A stretch of 64,000 bases of DNA, from positions 1-64,000 of the forward strand of contig CAKTQV010000003.1 of assembly GCA_934597255.1 (NCBI GenBank), read 5' to 3'. Of the stretch, positions 31,881-41,155 are shown piece after piece (the first letter of the stretch is position 1; every line of letters begins with the position of its first letter). The position numbers and the translations under genes are program-made. The stretch is from an uncultured Oscillospiraceae bacterium. Its GTDB lineage: Bacteria; Bacillota; Clostridia; Oscillospirales; Oscillospiraceae. The notes below the pieces were generated by a model. It did not search any database, was not told the origin of the DNA, and saw nothing but the letters and a program-made list of their open reading frames with translations.

Positions 31881-32669
31881 TCAGTACGCCGTGATATCGA
31901 TTTTTTCCGCCCTCTCCGGCCAGGGGCCCGGCAGAAAGACGCGCCGCTGCGCGTCGAAGGGCGCCGGATCGCCGCTGACGAAGAATTCCGCCTTCGGGAT
32001 CTCTTTTCCCGGCTGGCAGCCCATCGCGCGCGCCAGCTCCACGCCGCTGTCGATCAGCGTCACGTCCGGCCCCAGCGCTCTCCGGATCGCCGGCTCAATG
32101 ACCGGGAAATGCGTGCAGGCCATCACGACCGTGTCGCAGCCGGCCGCATGGACCGGCGCGAGATAATGCTCGCAGGCCGCCGCCGTGACGGGGTCTCCCG
32201 GCTCCGTGAAGCCGTATTCCACCAGCGTCACGAACAGCGGGCAGGCGATCTCCGTCAGCGCAGCAGACGGGGCGAACGCGCGCAGAGAGCGCGCATAAAC
32301 GCCGCTGCGGAGCGTGGCGTCCGTGGCCAGGACGGCGATCCGGCCGTTTTTCGTGGCGGCGGCCGCCGCGGCCGCCGCCGGCCCGACGACGCCGTGCACC
32401 GGGACGCCGGCGGCGCTGCGCACCGTGTCGAGCGCGACCGCCGTGATCGTGTTGCAGGCGATAACGATCTCATCGACCCCCTGCGCCAGCAGAAAGCGCA
32501 TATCCTCAAGCGCAAAGGCCCGTATCGTCTCCGCGCTGCGCGTCCCGTAGGGCACGCGGCCGGTGTCGCCGAAATAGACGAAGCGGTCGAACCGCCCGTC
32601 CTTCAGCAGCTCCCGCAGCACGGTAAGCCCGCCGAAGCCGCTGTCAAAAACGCCAAGGCTTTTCCCCAT
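31881..32669 (-). CDS. murI: Glutamate racemase
   Basis: A 262-residue cofactor-independent racemase making D-glutamate for peptidoglycan. The N-terminus GVFDSGFGGLTVLRELL and the two catalytic cysteines, in IACNTITA (about residue 71) and MACTHFPVIE (about 183), are intact. Acid residues of the family (DSG, FGDTGRVPYG) are present. Unusually it is the last gene of a polyol oxidation operon, beginning three bases after the AGPS-like gene's stop, so it may be co-transcribed with it. No internal promoter was recognised. Confidence 0.96.
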   Translation of the reverse strand: MGKSLGVFDSGFGGLTVLRELLKDGRFDRFVYFGDTGRVPYGTRSAETIRAFALEDMRFLLAQGVDEIVIACNTITAVALDTVRSAAGVPVHGVVGPAAAAAAAATKNGRIAVLATDATLRSGVYARSLRAFAPSAALTEIACPLFVTLVEYGFTEPGDPVTAAACEHYLAPVHAAGCDTVVMACTHFPVIEPAIRRALGPDVTLIDSGVELARAMGCQPGKEIPKAEFFVSGDPAPFDAQRRVFLPGPWPERAEKIDITAY

Positions 32670-32672
32670 GTC

Positions 32673-34403
32673 CTATTCCCTCAGAAAACGTTTTTCTCCC
32701 TCCGGAAGATCCAGTCCGATCGTCCCGCCGGGATTCATGCAGTAACCCGGGTCGAAATAATCCTTCAGCGCGCGCACCGCGCCGTATTCAGTCCGGCCCA
32801 GATAACCCTCGAGCCAGGGCGCGAACATCTTTCCGATGCCGTGATGATGGCTGATGGCCGCGCCGGAGCGCTGAATGGCGTCGAGAATGGAATCGACGTA
32901 GCGCTTGAAGCTGTCCGCGTCGGCCAGCCGGTTGATGAAGATGAAGTACAGGTTCGCCCCCTGCGGATAGCAGTGGGACATATGCGTTGTGACGATGCAG
33001 TCCGGCAGCGCGTGGCACACCTTCCTGACCTCGTCGTGCACCTTCGCCATGTCCGACCAGTTGACGGCGCATTCCAGCGTGTCGGTGACGACGCCGAAAT
33101 CCATCATCGTGTCGCGCAGATAGGGGTCGTTGAAGCGGCCCTTTTCCCAGCTTCGGCACACGAAGCCGCCCAGCGGCAGCGCGCCGAAGCGGCGGGCGAT
33201 ACGGCGGATATTGCGCGCCACGTTCCGGCTGTAGCCGCGCTCGCCGTCGGTAAAGCCGAGGAACAGGCAACGCTGCATATCCCGGTAGCCGAGCCGGTCG
33301 AGCAGCGGATGCAGCGGCGTGTCGTCCACGTTGTAAAGCCGGAGCATCAGGCTCGTCTCCTCCGGGTCGGACAGGCGGAACACGCTCGCGTGGCCGCACT
33401 CGGCCTGCATCATCTCGCGCGCGGCTTCCATCGCCGTGGGCCAGTCCCTGAAGATGTAAGAGAAGCGCACGCGGTTTTCCGGCATGTAGCGGAATACCTT
33501 GAGCGTCACCTCCGTCAAAACGCCGAACGTCCCCTCCGAGCCCATCATGATCTGGTTGAGATCGGGGCCGGTGGCCTGCCGGGGACAGTGCGGCGTGCGG
33601 ATGACGCCGGCCGGCGTGGCATAGCGCTGCGACAGAACGATGTCGGCGATGGTGCCGTAATAGGTGGAGTTCTGTCCCGCGCCGCGCGTGACGACCCAGC
33701 CGCCGACGCTGGAGTATTCAAAGCTCTGCGGAAAATGGCCGCAGGTGTACGCCCGCTTCGCACCGAAGCGCGCCGGCGCGTCGTTGAGCGCCGCCTCCAG
33801 ATCCGGGCCGGAGATGCCGGCCTGCACCGTGATGGTCTGATCCGTTTCGTTGAAGGAGAGGACCTTGTTGAACCGCCGTCGCATATCGAGCGAAACGCCG
33901 CCGCACACCGGCTCCACGCCGCGCGTGACGGACGAGCCGCCGCCGTATACATACAGCGGCTTTTTATGCTCCGCACACCACGCGACGATCCGCTCGACCT
34001 GCTCCGTCGTCTCCGGGTACAAAACCGCGTCGGGCAGCGATTGGAAGCGATGCTCCCGCGCGCGGAGCATATCGTAGCCCGTCTTTCCGTAGGCAACGGA
34101 AAAGCGCTCGTAGTCCCCGGTGGACACGCCGTCCTCCCCCACGAGGACGCGAAGCTGCGCCAGCTCCTCCTCCGTCATGGCGGACGGCCGGTCGAGCACG
34201 ACCGGCTCAAAGCCGGTGTTCACGGCATAATCCCGGAAATCGTCGTCCGTCAGATGGAAGGTCTGCTTCATCATCCGGAAAAGCGACTCCTTCGGATATT
34301 TTACAAAATCGGGATCGCCCCAGCGGAACACGCTCCGCAGCGAATCCGCCGGCGCTCTCTCCCGGACCCACTTCGGCTCAAAGCCCTTGTACGGCTTCGT
34401 CAC
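32673..34403 (-). CDS. FAD-binding oxidase, alkyl-DHAP synthase-like
   Basis: A 576-residue vanillyl-alcohol-oxidase-type flavoprotein closest in layout to AGPS. The PP-loop PLYVYGGGSSVTRG (about 150) and GSEGTFGVLTEVTL (about 290) bind FAD. The C-terminal SHHHGIGKMFAPWL is the His loop of the AGPS family. In bacteria lacking ether-lipid synthesis such genes sit with FGGY kinases and GlpA-like enzymes and probably oxidise a hydroxy-acid or phosphorylated polyol. It overlaps the FGGY kinase gene by four bases. Ether lipid (plasmalogen-like) synthesis is an alternative that the context does not favour. Confidence 0.82.
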   Translation of the reverse strand: MTKPYKGFEPKWVRERAPADSLRSVFRWGDPDFVKYPKESLFRMMKQTFHLTDDDFRDYAVNTGFEPVVLDRPSAMTEEELAQLRVLVGEDGVSTGDYERFSVAYGKTGYDMLRAREHRFQSLPDAVLYPETTEQVERIVAWCAEHKKPLYVYGGGSSVTRGVEPVCGGVSLDMRRRFNKVLSFNETDQTITVQAGISGPDLEAALNDAPARFGAKRAYTCGHFPQSFEYSSVGGWVVTRGAGQNSTYYGTIADIVLSQRYATPAGVIRTPHCPRQATGPDLNQIMMGSEGTFGVLTEVTLKVFRYMPENRVRFSYIFRDWPTAMEAAREMMQAECGHASVFRLSDPEETSLMLRLYNVDDTPLHPLLDRLGYRDMQRCLFLGFTDGERGYSRNVARNIRRIARRFGALPLGGFVCRSWEKGRFNDPYLRDTMMDFGVVTDTLECAVNWSDMAKVHDEVRKVCHALPDCIVTTHMSHCYPQGANLYFIFINRLADADSFKRYVDSILDAIQRSGAAISHHHGIGKMFAPWLEGYLGRTEYGAVRALKDYFDPGYCMNPGGTIGLDLPEGEKRFLRE

Positions 34404-35953
34404 TTCTGCACCCTCCTTGTCAGCGCCGCGAGCCGCCGGTGAAGCGGATACAGCGTTTTGTAATACTTTGCAAACACGTCGTCGTACAGACGCCGGTAAA
34501 GCGCGTGCTCCGTCCCGTCCGGCGTGAACACGTCCTTAACATGCACCATGGCGGAAACGGCCTCGTCGTAATCCGCAAATTCCCCCTGCGCCACGAACGC
34601 GCACATGGCCGCGCCAAGGGAGCACGCCTCGTTCGTCTGGATGCGGTGCACCGGCAGCCCGAACATATTGGCCGTGATCTGAAGGATCTCGTCCGAGCGG
34701 GAGCCGCCGCCGCCCGCGTAAAGGCGGGCGATCTTCTGGCCGGAGGACTTCTGCATGGCGTAAAGCCCCTCCATGAGCCCGAAGTTGATCCCCTCGATGA
34801 TCGCGCGGTAGACATGATATTTCGTGTGCGCGTCAGAGTAGCCGATCATTGCGCCGCGCGCGCCCGGCGTGGAAAGGCCCGGTGTCCAGTGCGGCAGCAC
34901 GAGCAGACCGTCCGAGCCCGCCGGCACGTCCGCCAGATGGCGGTTGAGCAGCTCCTCCGCGCTGCACCCCAGCTTTTCCGCCTGAAGGCATTCGATCTCG
35001 GCGAAATTCCGCTTGAACCAGGTCAGCATCCAGTAGCCGCGCAGAAGCTGTATCTCGCCGTTGTAAAGCCCGTTCGGAACGGCGGGATACGCCGGCATGA
35101 AGGGCGTCGGCTCAAAATACCGGGGCGAAGCGAACTGGATCGTGGCAGACGTGCCGAACGACAGCGCCGCCTGATCCTCATGAAGCACGGACAGCCCCAG
35201 CGTCTCGCAGCCCTTGTCCGAGCCCGTCGCGATCAGCGGCAGCCCCGCCGGGATGCCGGAGAAGGCCGCGACCGATTCCGGGATGCGGCCGAGCACCTCG
35301 CCGGCGGGCACGATCTCGCAGAGCTTGTCCTGCGGGACATCGTACAGGCAGCGGGTCAGGCCGTTTTTGTCCCAGACACGGTTTTTGTAGTCAAACGGGA
35401 TGTGCCCGATCATGGACGCGACCGAATCGGCCATGCGTCCCGTGAGCCGGAAGCTGAGATAGGTCGAGAGCATGACGTATTTGTCCATCTTCCCCCACAT
35501 CTCCGGCTCGTTTTCCGCCAGCCAGTTGCAGATGGCCGTATGCGTGAGCATGTCGATTGTATCGGTCATGCCGGCGGCGGCGAACAGAAGCTTTTTCGCC
35601 TTCGGCAGCGGCTTCGGCTGCCGGACGCGGCGCTGGTCCATCCACAAGATCGCATCGCGCAGCGGCCGCCCCTGCGCATCCACGCACACGACCGTGTCGC
35701 GGAACACCGTCAGCGCCGCGGCGATGACGCGCCGGAACGCCTCCGGCTGCGCCGCGCGCAGCTGCGACGACAGCGAGCACAGCGTTTCAAAATACATATC
35801 CGGCCGCTGCTCGGCCCAGTTCGGGTTCCGGGAGTAATACGGCTCGTCGTATATCTGCTGCAGCGCGGCGCACACCGCCCCGCTTTTATCCACCAGCAGC
35901 GCGCGCATGCTCTGCGTGCCGACGTCAAAGGCCAGGATCAGCGGATCGTTCAT
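34400..35953 (-). CDS. FGGY-family carbohydrate kinase
   Basis: A 517-residue sugar/polyol kinase. The N-terminal ATPase motif LAFDVGTQSMRALLVD and the C-terminal FGGY signature region (ARLYAGGGGSRSDEILQITAN) are clear. Family members phosphorylate glycerol, xylulose, ribulose and similar. Its context with a GlpA-like dehydrogenase suggests a glycerol-like or pentulose substrate, but sequence alone does not decide. It overlaps both neighbours by four bases (ATGA), so translation is coupled. Confidence 0.9.
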   Translation of the reverse strand: MNDPLILAFDVGTQSMRALLVDKSGAVCAALQQIYDEPYYSRNPNWAEQRPDMYFETLCSLSSQLRAAQPEAFRRVIAAALTVFRDTVVCVDAQGRPLRDAILWMDQRRVRQPKPLPKAKKLLFAAAGMTDTIDMLTHTAICNWLAENEPEMWGKMDKYVMLSTYLSFRLTGRMADSVASMIGHIPFDYKNRVWDKNGLTRCLYDVPQDKLCEIVPAGEVLGRIPESVAAFSGIPAGLPLIATGSDKGCETLGLSVLHEDQAALSFGTSATIQFASPRYFEPTPFMPAYPAVPNGLYNGEIQLLRGYWMLTWFKRNFAEIECLQAEKLGCSAEELLNRHLADVPAGSDGLLVLPHWTPGLSTPGARGAMIGYSDAHTKYHVYRAIIEGINFGLMEGLYAMQKSSGQKIARLYAGGGGSRSDEILQITANMFGLPVHRIQTNEACSLGAAMCAFVAQGEFADYDEAVSAMVHVKDVFTPDGTEHALYRRLYDDVFAKYYKTLYPLHRRLAALTRRVQK

Positions 35954-37344
35954 ACGGTCTTCTCCCCTTCCGGGTCATACGACCGCGTCGCCACCAGATC
36001 GACGCCAAGGCCGCCGATGTTCCCGGCGATGATCTGCCCCACCTCGACCGCATGGTCGAGCACGAGCGCGTCGACCGCCCGCATCACATCGCGCACGCGC
36101 GCCTTCGGCACCTCGCCGTCCGTGCGCACCGGCAGCGCCGGAAGCCCGGGAAACACCGTGCGCACCGTGGTCGTGACACTCCGTGTCGGGGCCGTGCGTT
36201 CGCGCGCGGCAAAGGCCGCGCCGCGCGGGCAGCGGTTGCCGCTGACGGTCCCGTCCTCTCCGGCGTGCATGATGCAGCCGTTGGGGCACACGATGCAGAC
36301 GATGTCGCCGTCGCCGATGGGCTTTTTGACCGCCTCGGCGTTCTTCGGCTGGCGGAATATCTCCGCCTCTCCCTGTCCCAGCGCCAGCACAGCGGCGTTG
36401 TGGCCGGCGGTGTCGCCGGACTTCGACACCCAGTCCACAACGTCAAAGTCGCGCTGGGCGTTGCCGCAGACGAACACGCCCGGCATGGAGCATTCCAGCG
36501 TCGGCGAGCAGACCGGCGCCGTCCCCTTTTCGTTCATGGCGCAGCCGATCTTCTTGGCCAGCTCGTTTTCCGGGATGAGCCCCACGGACAGCAGCAGCGT
36601 GTCGCATTCCACGCGCTCGGCCGTTGAGGCGATGGGCTGAAGCCGCTCGTCCACGGCGCATATCTCCACGGCCTCCAGCCGCTCCGTGCCGAACACGCGC
36701 GTGACCGTTCTGGACAGATGCAGCGGGATGCCGAAGTCGTTGAGGCACTGGCTGATGTTGCGCGCCAGCCCGGACGGATACGGCAGTATCTCATACACGC
36801 CCAGGACCTTTGCCCCCTCGAGCGTGAGCCGCCGCGCCATAATGAGCCCGATGTCCCCCGAGCCGAGGATCACGGCCCGGCGCGCGGGCATGACGCCCAT
36901 AAGGTTTACATAATGCTGCGCCGCCCCAGCCGTGATAACGCCGGACGGGCGCGTGCCGTGGATAGACACCTGCTTGCCGGTGCGCTCGCGGCAGCCCGTA
37001 GCCAGAACGATGGTCTTCGTATCGACCGTCTGAATGCCCGCGCGCGTCACGACGGCCAGCTCATAGCCCTCCTCCGTCCGCTCCACGGACGTTACAAAGC
37101 CCAGCGTGATGCAGTCGATATCCAGCGAGCGGAACAGCCGGATGAAGCGCTCGGCGTATTCCGGCCCGGCCAGGCGCTCGCCGAAGCGCTGAAGGCCGAA
37201 GCCGTCGTGGACGCACTGCTTGAGCATGCCGCCGAGCGACGCCTCCCGCTCGATGAGCAGCACGGAAGCACCCGCGCGCTTCGCTTCGATCGCCGCAGCC
37301 AGCCCGCCGGGCCCGCCGCCGATGACCGTCACATCGTAATTCAT
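35950..37344 (-). CDS. FAD/NAD(P) oxidoreductase fused to a DUF1667 domain
   Basis: A 464-residue two-part protein. Residues 1-340 form a pyridine nucleotide-disulphide-type flavoprotein: VIGGGPGGLAAAIEAKRAG binds FAD, VILGSGDIGLIMARRL binds NAD(P), and PGVFVCGNAQRDFDVVDWV closes the FAD site. Residues about 345-460 are a DUF1667 domain with a four-cysteine cluster (CIVCPNGCIMH and NRCPRGAAF), a probable Fe-S site. In many Firmicutes the two parts are separate genes after a GlpA-like gene; here they are one. Likely passes electrons from the GlpA-like enzyme to NAD or another carrier. Overlaps both neighbours by four bases. Confidence 0.86.
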   Translation of the reverse strand: MNYDVTVIGGGPGGLAAAIEAKRAGASVLLIEREASLGGMLKQCVHDGFGLQRFGERLAGPEYAERFIRLFRSLDIDCITLGFVTSVERTEEGYELAVVTRAGIQTVDTKTIVLATGCRERTGKQVSIHGTRPSGVITAGAAQHYVNLMGVMPARRAVILGSGDIGLIMARRLTLEGAKVLGVYEILPYPSGLARNISQCLNDFGIPLHLSRTVTRVFGTERLEAVEICAVDERLQPIASTAERVECDTLLLSVGLIPENELAKKIGCAMNEKGTAPVCSPTLECSMPGVFVCGNAQRDFDVVDWVSKSGDTAGHNAAVLALGQGEAEIFRQPKNAEAVKKPIGDGDIVCIVCPNGCIMHAGEDGTVSGNRCPRGAAFAARERTAPTRSVTTTVRTVFPGLPALPVRTDGEVPKARVRDVMRAVDALVLDHAVEVGQIIAGNIGGLGVDLVATRSYDPEGEKTV

Positions 37345-39065
37345 ACTTCCTCCGCCTCCCCGCCGCGGCCCTTCGCAGGGCCGAAATTGATGATGGAGCG
37401 GCCGCCGTCCTTCGTGACGGCCTGCACCGGCTCATGCATGTAATCGGCGATGATCTGTGTCACGAGCGGCCCGCAGAAGCCGCCCTGGCAGCGCCCCGAG
37501 CCGGGGCGCACGCGGCGCTTGACCGCGTCGACCGTCGGCACGCAGATCGGCGCGCGCAGCGCGTCGAGTATCTCGCCCTTCGAAACCTCCTCGCAGCGGC
37601 AGACGATCACGCCGTAATCCGGGTCCTTCGCGATCAGCGTCTCCCGCTCGTTCCGGCTCATCCCGGCCACGCGGCCGTACCCCCGGCGGTGCGGATCGAA
37701 AGCCGGGTTCTCCGGCGCGCCGCCCAGGATCTGCACGCACAACTTCGCCATATCCGCGGCAAACGCGGGCGCAGCCGTCAGACCGGGCGACTGGATGGCG
37801 GCGACATGGACAAGATTTTCCGTCTTGCGGCCGCGCTCAAGGATAAAGTCCTCCTCAAAGCTTGGCGCGCGCACGCCGGTGAAGCAGGTTATCATGTCCC
37901 GCTCCGTCAGCGACGGCACCGTGCGCTTCTGGCGCTCAAAGCTCCACTGCACGCTCTCGCGCGTGGTGGCGTAGTTTTCCTTTTCCCATGTCTCCATCGC
38001 ATCCGGCCCGACCAGAATGTTTCCGTGCGCCGTGGGCGCGATGCAGCCGCCCTTGGTATGCGCGCGCACGTTCGAGCGGTCAAGCGCGCCGGAGGCCACG
38101 CCGGAAATAAGCCCCCGGTCGGCCTTGTCAACGATGGAATTCGTCCCCCGGCGGGGATGGATGGAGAAAAAGCGGTCGCCGGCCATGCGCGCGATCTCCT
38201 CGCAGAACGTCCCGGCCGCGTTGACCACGACGCGGGGATACACCGTGCCGCGGTTGGTATGTACGGCGGTGATGCGGCCGTTTTCCAGCTCCATGCCCTC
38301 GCACTCCGTGTTCAGGCTGACGGCCGCGCCGTTCGTGACGGCGTTTTCCGCCATGGCGATGGTCAGCCCGTAGGGACACACGACGCCGGCCGACCAGTCG
38401 TAAACGGCAAATTTATAGCCCGGCGCGAGATGCGGATTGCGCTCGTACAGCTCCTTTTTCCCCATGATGCGCGTGCCGCGCGTGCCGCACACAACGCGCC
38501 GGTACAGGCACAGCAGACTCAGCAGCGGCCGCAGCGCGCCCATGCGCACGCAGGCATACTGCCCCGAGCGCTCAAAGGGCACGTCCAGCTCCTGACACAG
38601 CGTGTCAAAAAGGTGGTTGCCCAGTATCTCATAATGCTGCTTGAGCGACCCGCGGTTGAGATCGACGCCGGGATGCACCTCGCCGGTGTTGCGGCTCGAG
38701 GCGCCCGCCGCCAGATCGCTTCCCTTTTCGATCAGCAGCGCGTCCAGCTTCCACTTTGTCAGCTCGCGCAAAATCGACGCGCCCGAGATGCCGCCGCCGA
38801 TGACGAGCACATCCGGCCGCCGCCCCTCCAGCGCGCTGTCGCGCAGCGACGGATGGCGCACGGACGTATCCGTCCCGCCGGTGAAGTGTATATCGTTGAC
38901 AACATGGGTCTTTGAGAATTTCTCCGCGCACATATAGCACGCGGCCACGACGTCGTTCCAGTCGTCCAGCTCGCCCGTCACGCGGCGCGCGCCGTCCTCC
39001 TCCCGGACCCGGACGCGCCCGCCGAACCGGGCGTCAAGCTTCTTCTGCAGCTTTCGGATATTCAC
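37341..39065 (-). CDS. GlpA-like FAD-dependent dehydrogenase with BFD-type [2Fe-2S] domain
   Basis: A 574-residue enzyme. An N-terminal extension (1-85) precedes the FAD-binding GGGISGASILRELTKW and a DAO/GlpA domain through about 450. The C-terminal domain has CRCEEVSKGEI and GRCQGGFCGP, the BFD-like Fer2 cysteine motif found in anaerobic glycerol-3-phosphate dehydrogenases. It probably oxidises glycerol-3-phosphate or a related phosphorylated polyol. It is the first gene of the operon, starting at GTG 39065 with GGAGG six bases upstream, and is divergent from a MarR regulator. Confidence 0.86.
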   Translation of the reverse strand: MNIRKLQKKLDARFGGRVRVREEDGARRVTGELDDWNDVVAACYMCAEKFSKTHVVNDIHFTGGTDTSVRHPSLRDSALEGRRPDVLVIGGGISGASILRELTKWKLDALLIEKGSDLAAGASSRNTGEVHPGVDLNRGSLKQHYEILGNHLFDTLCQELDVPFERSGQYACVRMGALRPLLSLLCLYRRVVCGTRGTRIMGKKELYERNPHLAPGYKFAVYDWSAGVVCPYGLTIAMAENAVTNGAAVSLNTECEGMELENGRITAVHTNRGTVYPRVVVNAAGTFCEEIARMAGDRFFSIHPRRGTNSIVDKADRGLISGVASGALDRSNVRAHTKGGCIAPTAHGNILVGPDAMETWEKENYATTRESVQWSFERQKRTVPSLTERDMITCFTGVRAPSFEEDFILERGRKTENLVHVAAIQSPGLTAAPAFAADMAKLCVQILGGAPENPAFDPHRRGYGRVAGMSRNERETLIAKDPDYGVIVCRCEEVSKGEILDALRAPICVPTVDAVKRRVRPGSGRCQGGFCGPLVTQIIADYMHEPVQAVTKDGGRSIINFGPAKGRGGEAEEV

Positions 39066-39110
39066 GTTCCGCCTCCGTTTGACAAAAAATCAGACCATAC
39101 GGCAAAAAAT

Positions 39111-39138
39111 ATTATACCATATCTTGTCCCCTTGTAAA
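39111..39138 (-). promoter_or_regulatory. Promoter of the polyol oxidation operon
   Basis: On the minus strand, TTTACA (39138..39133), 16-base spacer, TATAAT (39116..39111). The start site is about 40 bases before the GTG at 39065. Confidence 0.7.
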
Positions 39139-39154
39139 TCACCGTTCGGGTATA

Positions 39155-39183
39155 TTGACAAACATTTTCGTTCAAGATAAAAT
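39155..39183 (+). promoter_or_regulatory. Promoter of the marR-gltS unit
   Basis: TTGACA (39155-39160), 17-base spacer, TAAAAT (39178-39183). TTGA and TCAA half-sites flank the spacer region, a possible but imperfect MarR operator. The opposing promoter's -35 is only 16 bases away, so one regulator could control both. Confidence 0.75.
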
Positions 39184-39238
39184 AATTTAGATATAGTCCT
39201 TTATGTAAAATACGCAGAGAAGAAGGCAGGATCATATT

Positions 39239-39661
39239 ATGCTGACCGACCAACTGAAAGACTTTTACCGCAAGCTCCGTCTCGTCCACTACCGGGAGCT
39301 TTTCGGCCGCATCCGCGAGCGCGACGGCTCGCTGAGCGCGACGGAGGCTTTTGCCGTGGACGTTGTGTATCTTCTCGGCAATCCCACCGTCTCCGCGCTG
39401 GCCGACGCGCTGGGGATCAGCCAGCCGAACGCCACCTACAAGATCAACAACCTCTCCGCCAAGGGCTACGTTGTGCGCACGGCCTCCGAGGAGGACAAGC
39501 GCGAATGCCACGTCTCCGTGGGCGAGCGCTTCTACCGCTACTACGACACCAGCTGCGACTTTCTCACCAAAGCCGCCGACAAGCTCCGCGAGCGCTTTTC
39601 CGACGAGGAGCTGGCCACGTTTGAAAAGGTCCTCGGCGCGCTCGACGAAGCCATTGAATAA
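39239..39661 (+). CDS. MarR-family transcriptional regulator
   Basis: A 140-residue winged-helix regulator. The recognition region is PTVSALADALGISQPNATYK (about 44-63) followed by the wing VRTASEEDKRECHVSVGE, with the family's DxR-like motif. It is divergent from the polyol oxidation operon and 20 bases upstream of a GltS-type symporter gene. Likely controls one or both in response to a substrate. The ATG at 39239 is preceded by GAAGGCAGG. Confidence 0.92.
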   Translation: MLTDQLKDFYRKLRLVHYRELFGRIRERDGSLSATEAFAVDVVYLLGNPTVSALADALGISQPNATYKINNLSAKGYVVRTASEEDKRECHVSVGERFYRYYDTSCDFLTKAADKLRERFSDEELATFEKVLGALDEAIE

Positions 39662-39681
39662 GCGGAAGGGGGCGTAACGCT

Positions 39682-41100
39682 GTGACGACCGGTATGCACT
39701 TCTGGGACGCGGACGTGTGGCGCTTCGTGATATCGCTGGCGGCGCTGCTGCTGGCCATGATGGCGGCCAACATCCTGCACAACACCATCCGGCCCCTGCG
39801 CCGGCTGATGATCCCAAGCTCCGTGCTGGGCGGCTTTCTGCTGCTGGGGGCGCTGTGGCTCTGGCGGCGGCTCGGCGGCCCGGAGATCGTGACGACCTCC
39901 CTGCTGGAGATGCTCACCTATCACGGTCTCGGCCTGGGCTTCGCGGCCATGGCGCTGCGCAATATGGACAAAAAGCAGGACCGGCGCTCGCGCACCGGCG
40001 CGTTCGACTGCGGCATCGCCGTCGTCAACGGCTATCTGATGCAGGCCGTCGTCGGTCTGGCGGCGACGCTGCTGCTGTACCGGCTGCTCGGCAGCTTCTT
40101 TGCCTCGGGCATACTTCTGCCCATGGGCTACGGCCAGGGCCCCGGCCAGGCCTATAACTGGGGCCACACCTACGAGGTGCAGTACGGCTTTACAAACGGC
40201 ACGAGCTTCGGGCTCACCGTCGCCGCGATGGGCTTTGTGTCCGCGAGCGTCGGCGGCGTCATTTTCCTCAACCATCTGCGCCGCAGGGGCGTTCTCCGCC
40301 GCGAGCCCGGCGGCGAGGTCCGCGAGACGCTGACCCTCGCGGATTACGAAGGCGAAAACGAGGTGCCGCTGAGCGAGTCGATGGACAAATTCACCATCCA
40401 GATGGCGCTTGTGTTCGGCAGCTATCTGATCGCGTATCTGTTCATGTACGGCTTCAACCGCATCGTTGAGACCGGCATCTTCGGCGGCTTCGGCTCCACG
40501 CTGCAAAGCCTCGTATGGGGCTTCCAGTTCCTGTTTTCCACGCTGGCGGCCATCGCGGTCAAAAGCGTGCTGCGGGCGCTGAAGAGCCGGGGCGTCATCC
40601 GCCGCGAGTATACGAGCAACTATCTGCAAAACCGCATCGCCGGCTTCATGTTCGATATTATGGTCGTCGCCTCCATCGCCGCGATCGACCTGTCCGCCTT
40701 CCGGGAGCCGGGCTTCTTCATCCCGCTGACGGTCATCTGCGTTCTCGGCGCCGCCGCCACCTATGCGTATCACCGCTTCATCTGCCGGCGGGTGTTCCCC
40801 CTGTATGAATACGAAGCGTTTGCCTCGCTGTACGGAATGCAGACCGGCACGGCCTCGACCGGCGCGATCCTTCTGCGCGAGCTGGATCCGCAGTTTCAGA
40901 CGCAGGCCGCCGACAACCTTGTCTACCATCAGCTCTGGGCCATCGTGTTCGGCTTTCCGATCATGCTGCTCATGGGCGTCGCGCCGCAGAGCGTCGGCAA
41001 GGCCGTCGCCACGCTTCTTATATGCCTGGGCCTGTTCCTCGTGTTCAACGTCCTTCTCCTGCGCCGCACGCTCTTCGGCCGGGAGCGGCCAAAGGAATAA
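39682..41100 (+). CDS. Sodium:glutamate symporter-like protein (GltS family)
   Basis: A 472-residue membrane protein with about ten to twelve helices. The pore motif MGYGQGPGQAYNWG corresponds to the GltS GFGQGPGQA motif, and a second re-entrant loop is at MQTGTASTGAILLRELDP. GltS carries out sodium-coupled glutamate uptake, but the Clostridia branch is broad and the substrate is uncertain; the operon with MarR beside a polyol operon could indicate another organic acid. GTG 39682 is preferred over ATG 39694 because AAGGGGG is at the correct distance. Confidence 0.85.
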   Translation: MTTGMHFWDADVWRFVISLAALLLAMMAANILHNTIRPLRRLMIPSSVLGGFLLLGALWLWRRLGGPEIVTTSLLEMLTYHGLGLGFAAMALRNMDKKQDRRSRTGAFDCGIAVVNGYLMQAVVGLAATLLLYRLLGSFFASGILLPMGYGQGPGQAYNWGHTYEVQYGFTNGTSFGLTVAAMGFVSASVGGVIFLNHLRRRGVLRREPGGEVRETLTLADYEGENEVPLSESMDKFTIQMALVFGSYLIAYLFMYGFNRIVETGIFGGFGSTLQSLVWGFQFLFSTLAAIAVKSVLRALKSRGVIRREYTSNYLQNRIAGFMFDIMVVASIAAIDLSAFREPGFFIPLTVICVLGAAATYAYHRFICRRVFPLYEYEAFASLYGMQTGTASTGAILLRELDPQFQTQAADNLVYHQLWAIVFGFPIMLLMGVAPQSVGKAVATLLICLGLFLVFNVLLLRRTLFGRERPKE

Positions 41101-41112
41101 CGCCGCCCGAAA

Positions 41113-41148
41113 GCAATGCCCCCGGCTCGTTTGAGCCGGGGGCATTGC
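41113..41148. terminator. 16-bp perfect hairpin between convergent genes
   Basis: GCAATGCCCCCGGCTC (41113-41128) is perfectly complementary to 41133-41148 around GTTT. Neither side has a strong T-run, so termination may be partial. Confidence 0.6.
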
Positions 41149-41155
41149 CAGCGCG

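Noticed and set aside
32109..34442. A 777-residue plus-strand frame over murI and the AGPS-like gene
   Set aside because: Antisense to intact catalytic motifs; no SD or domain.
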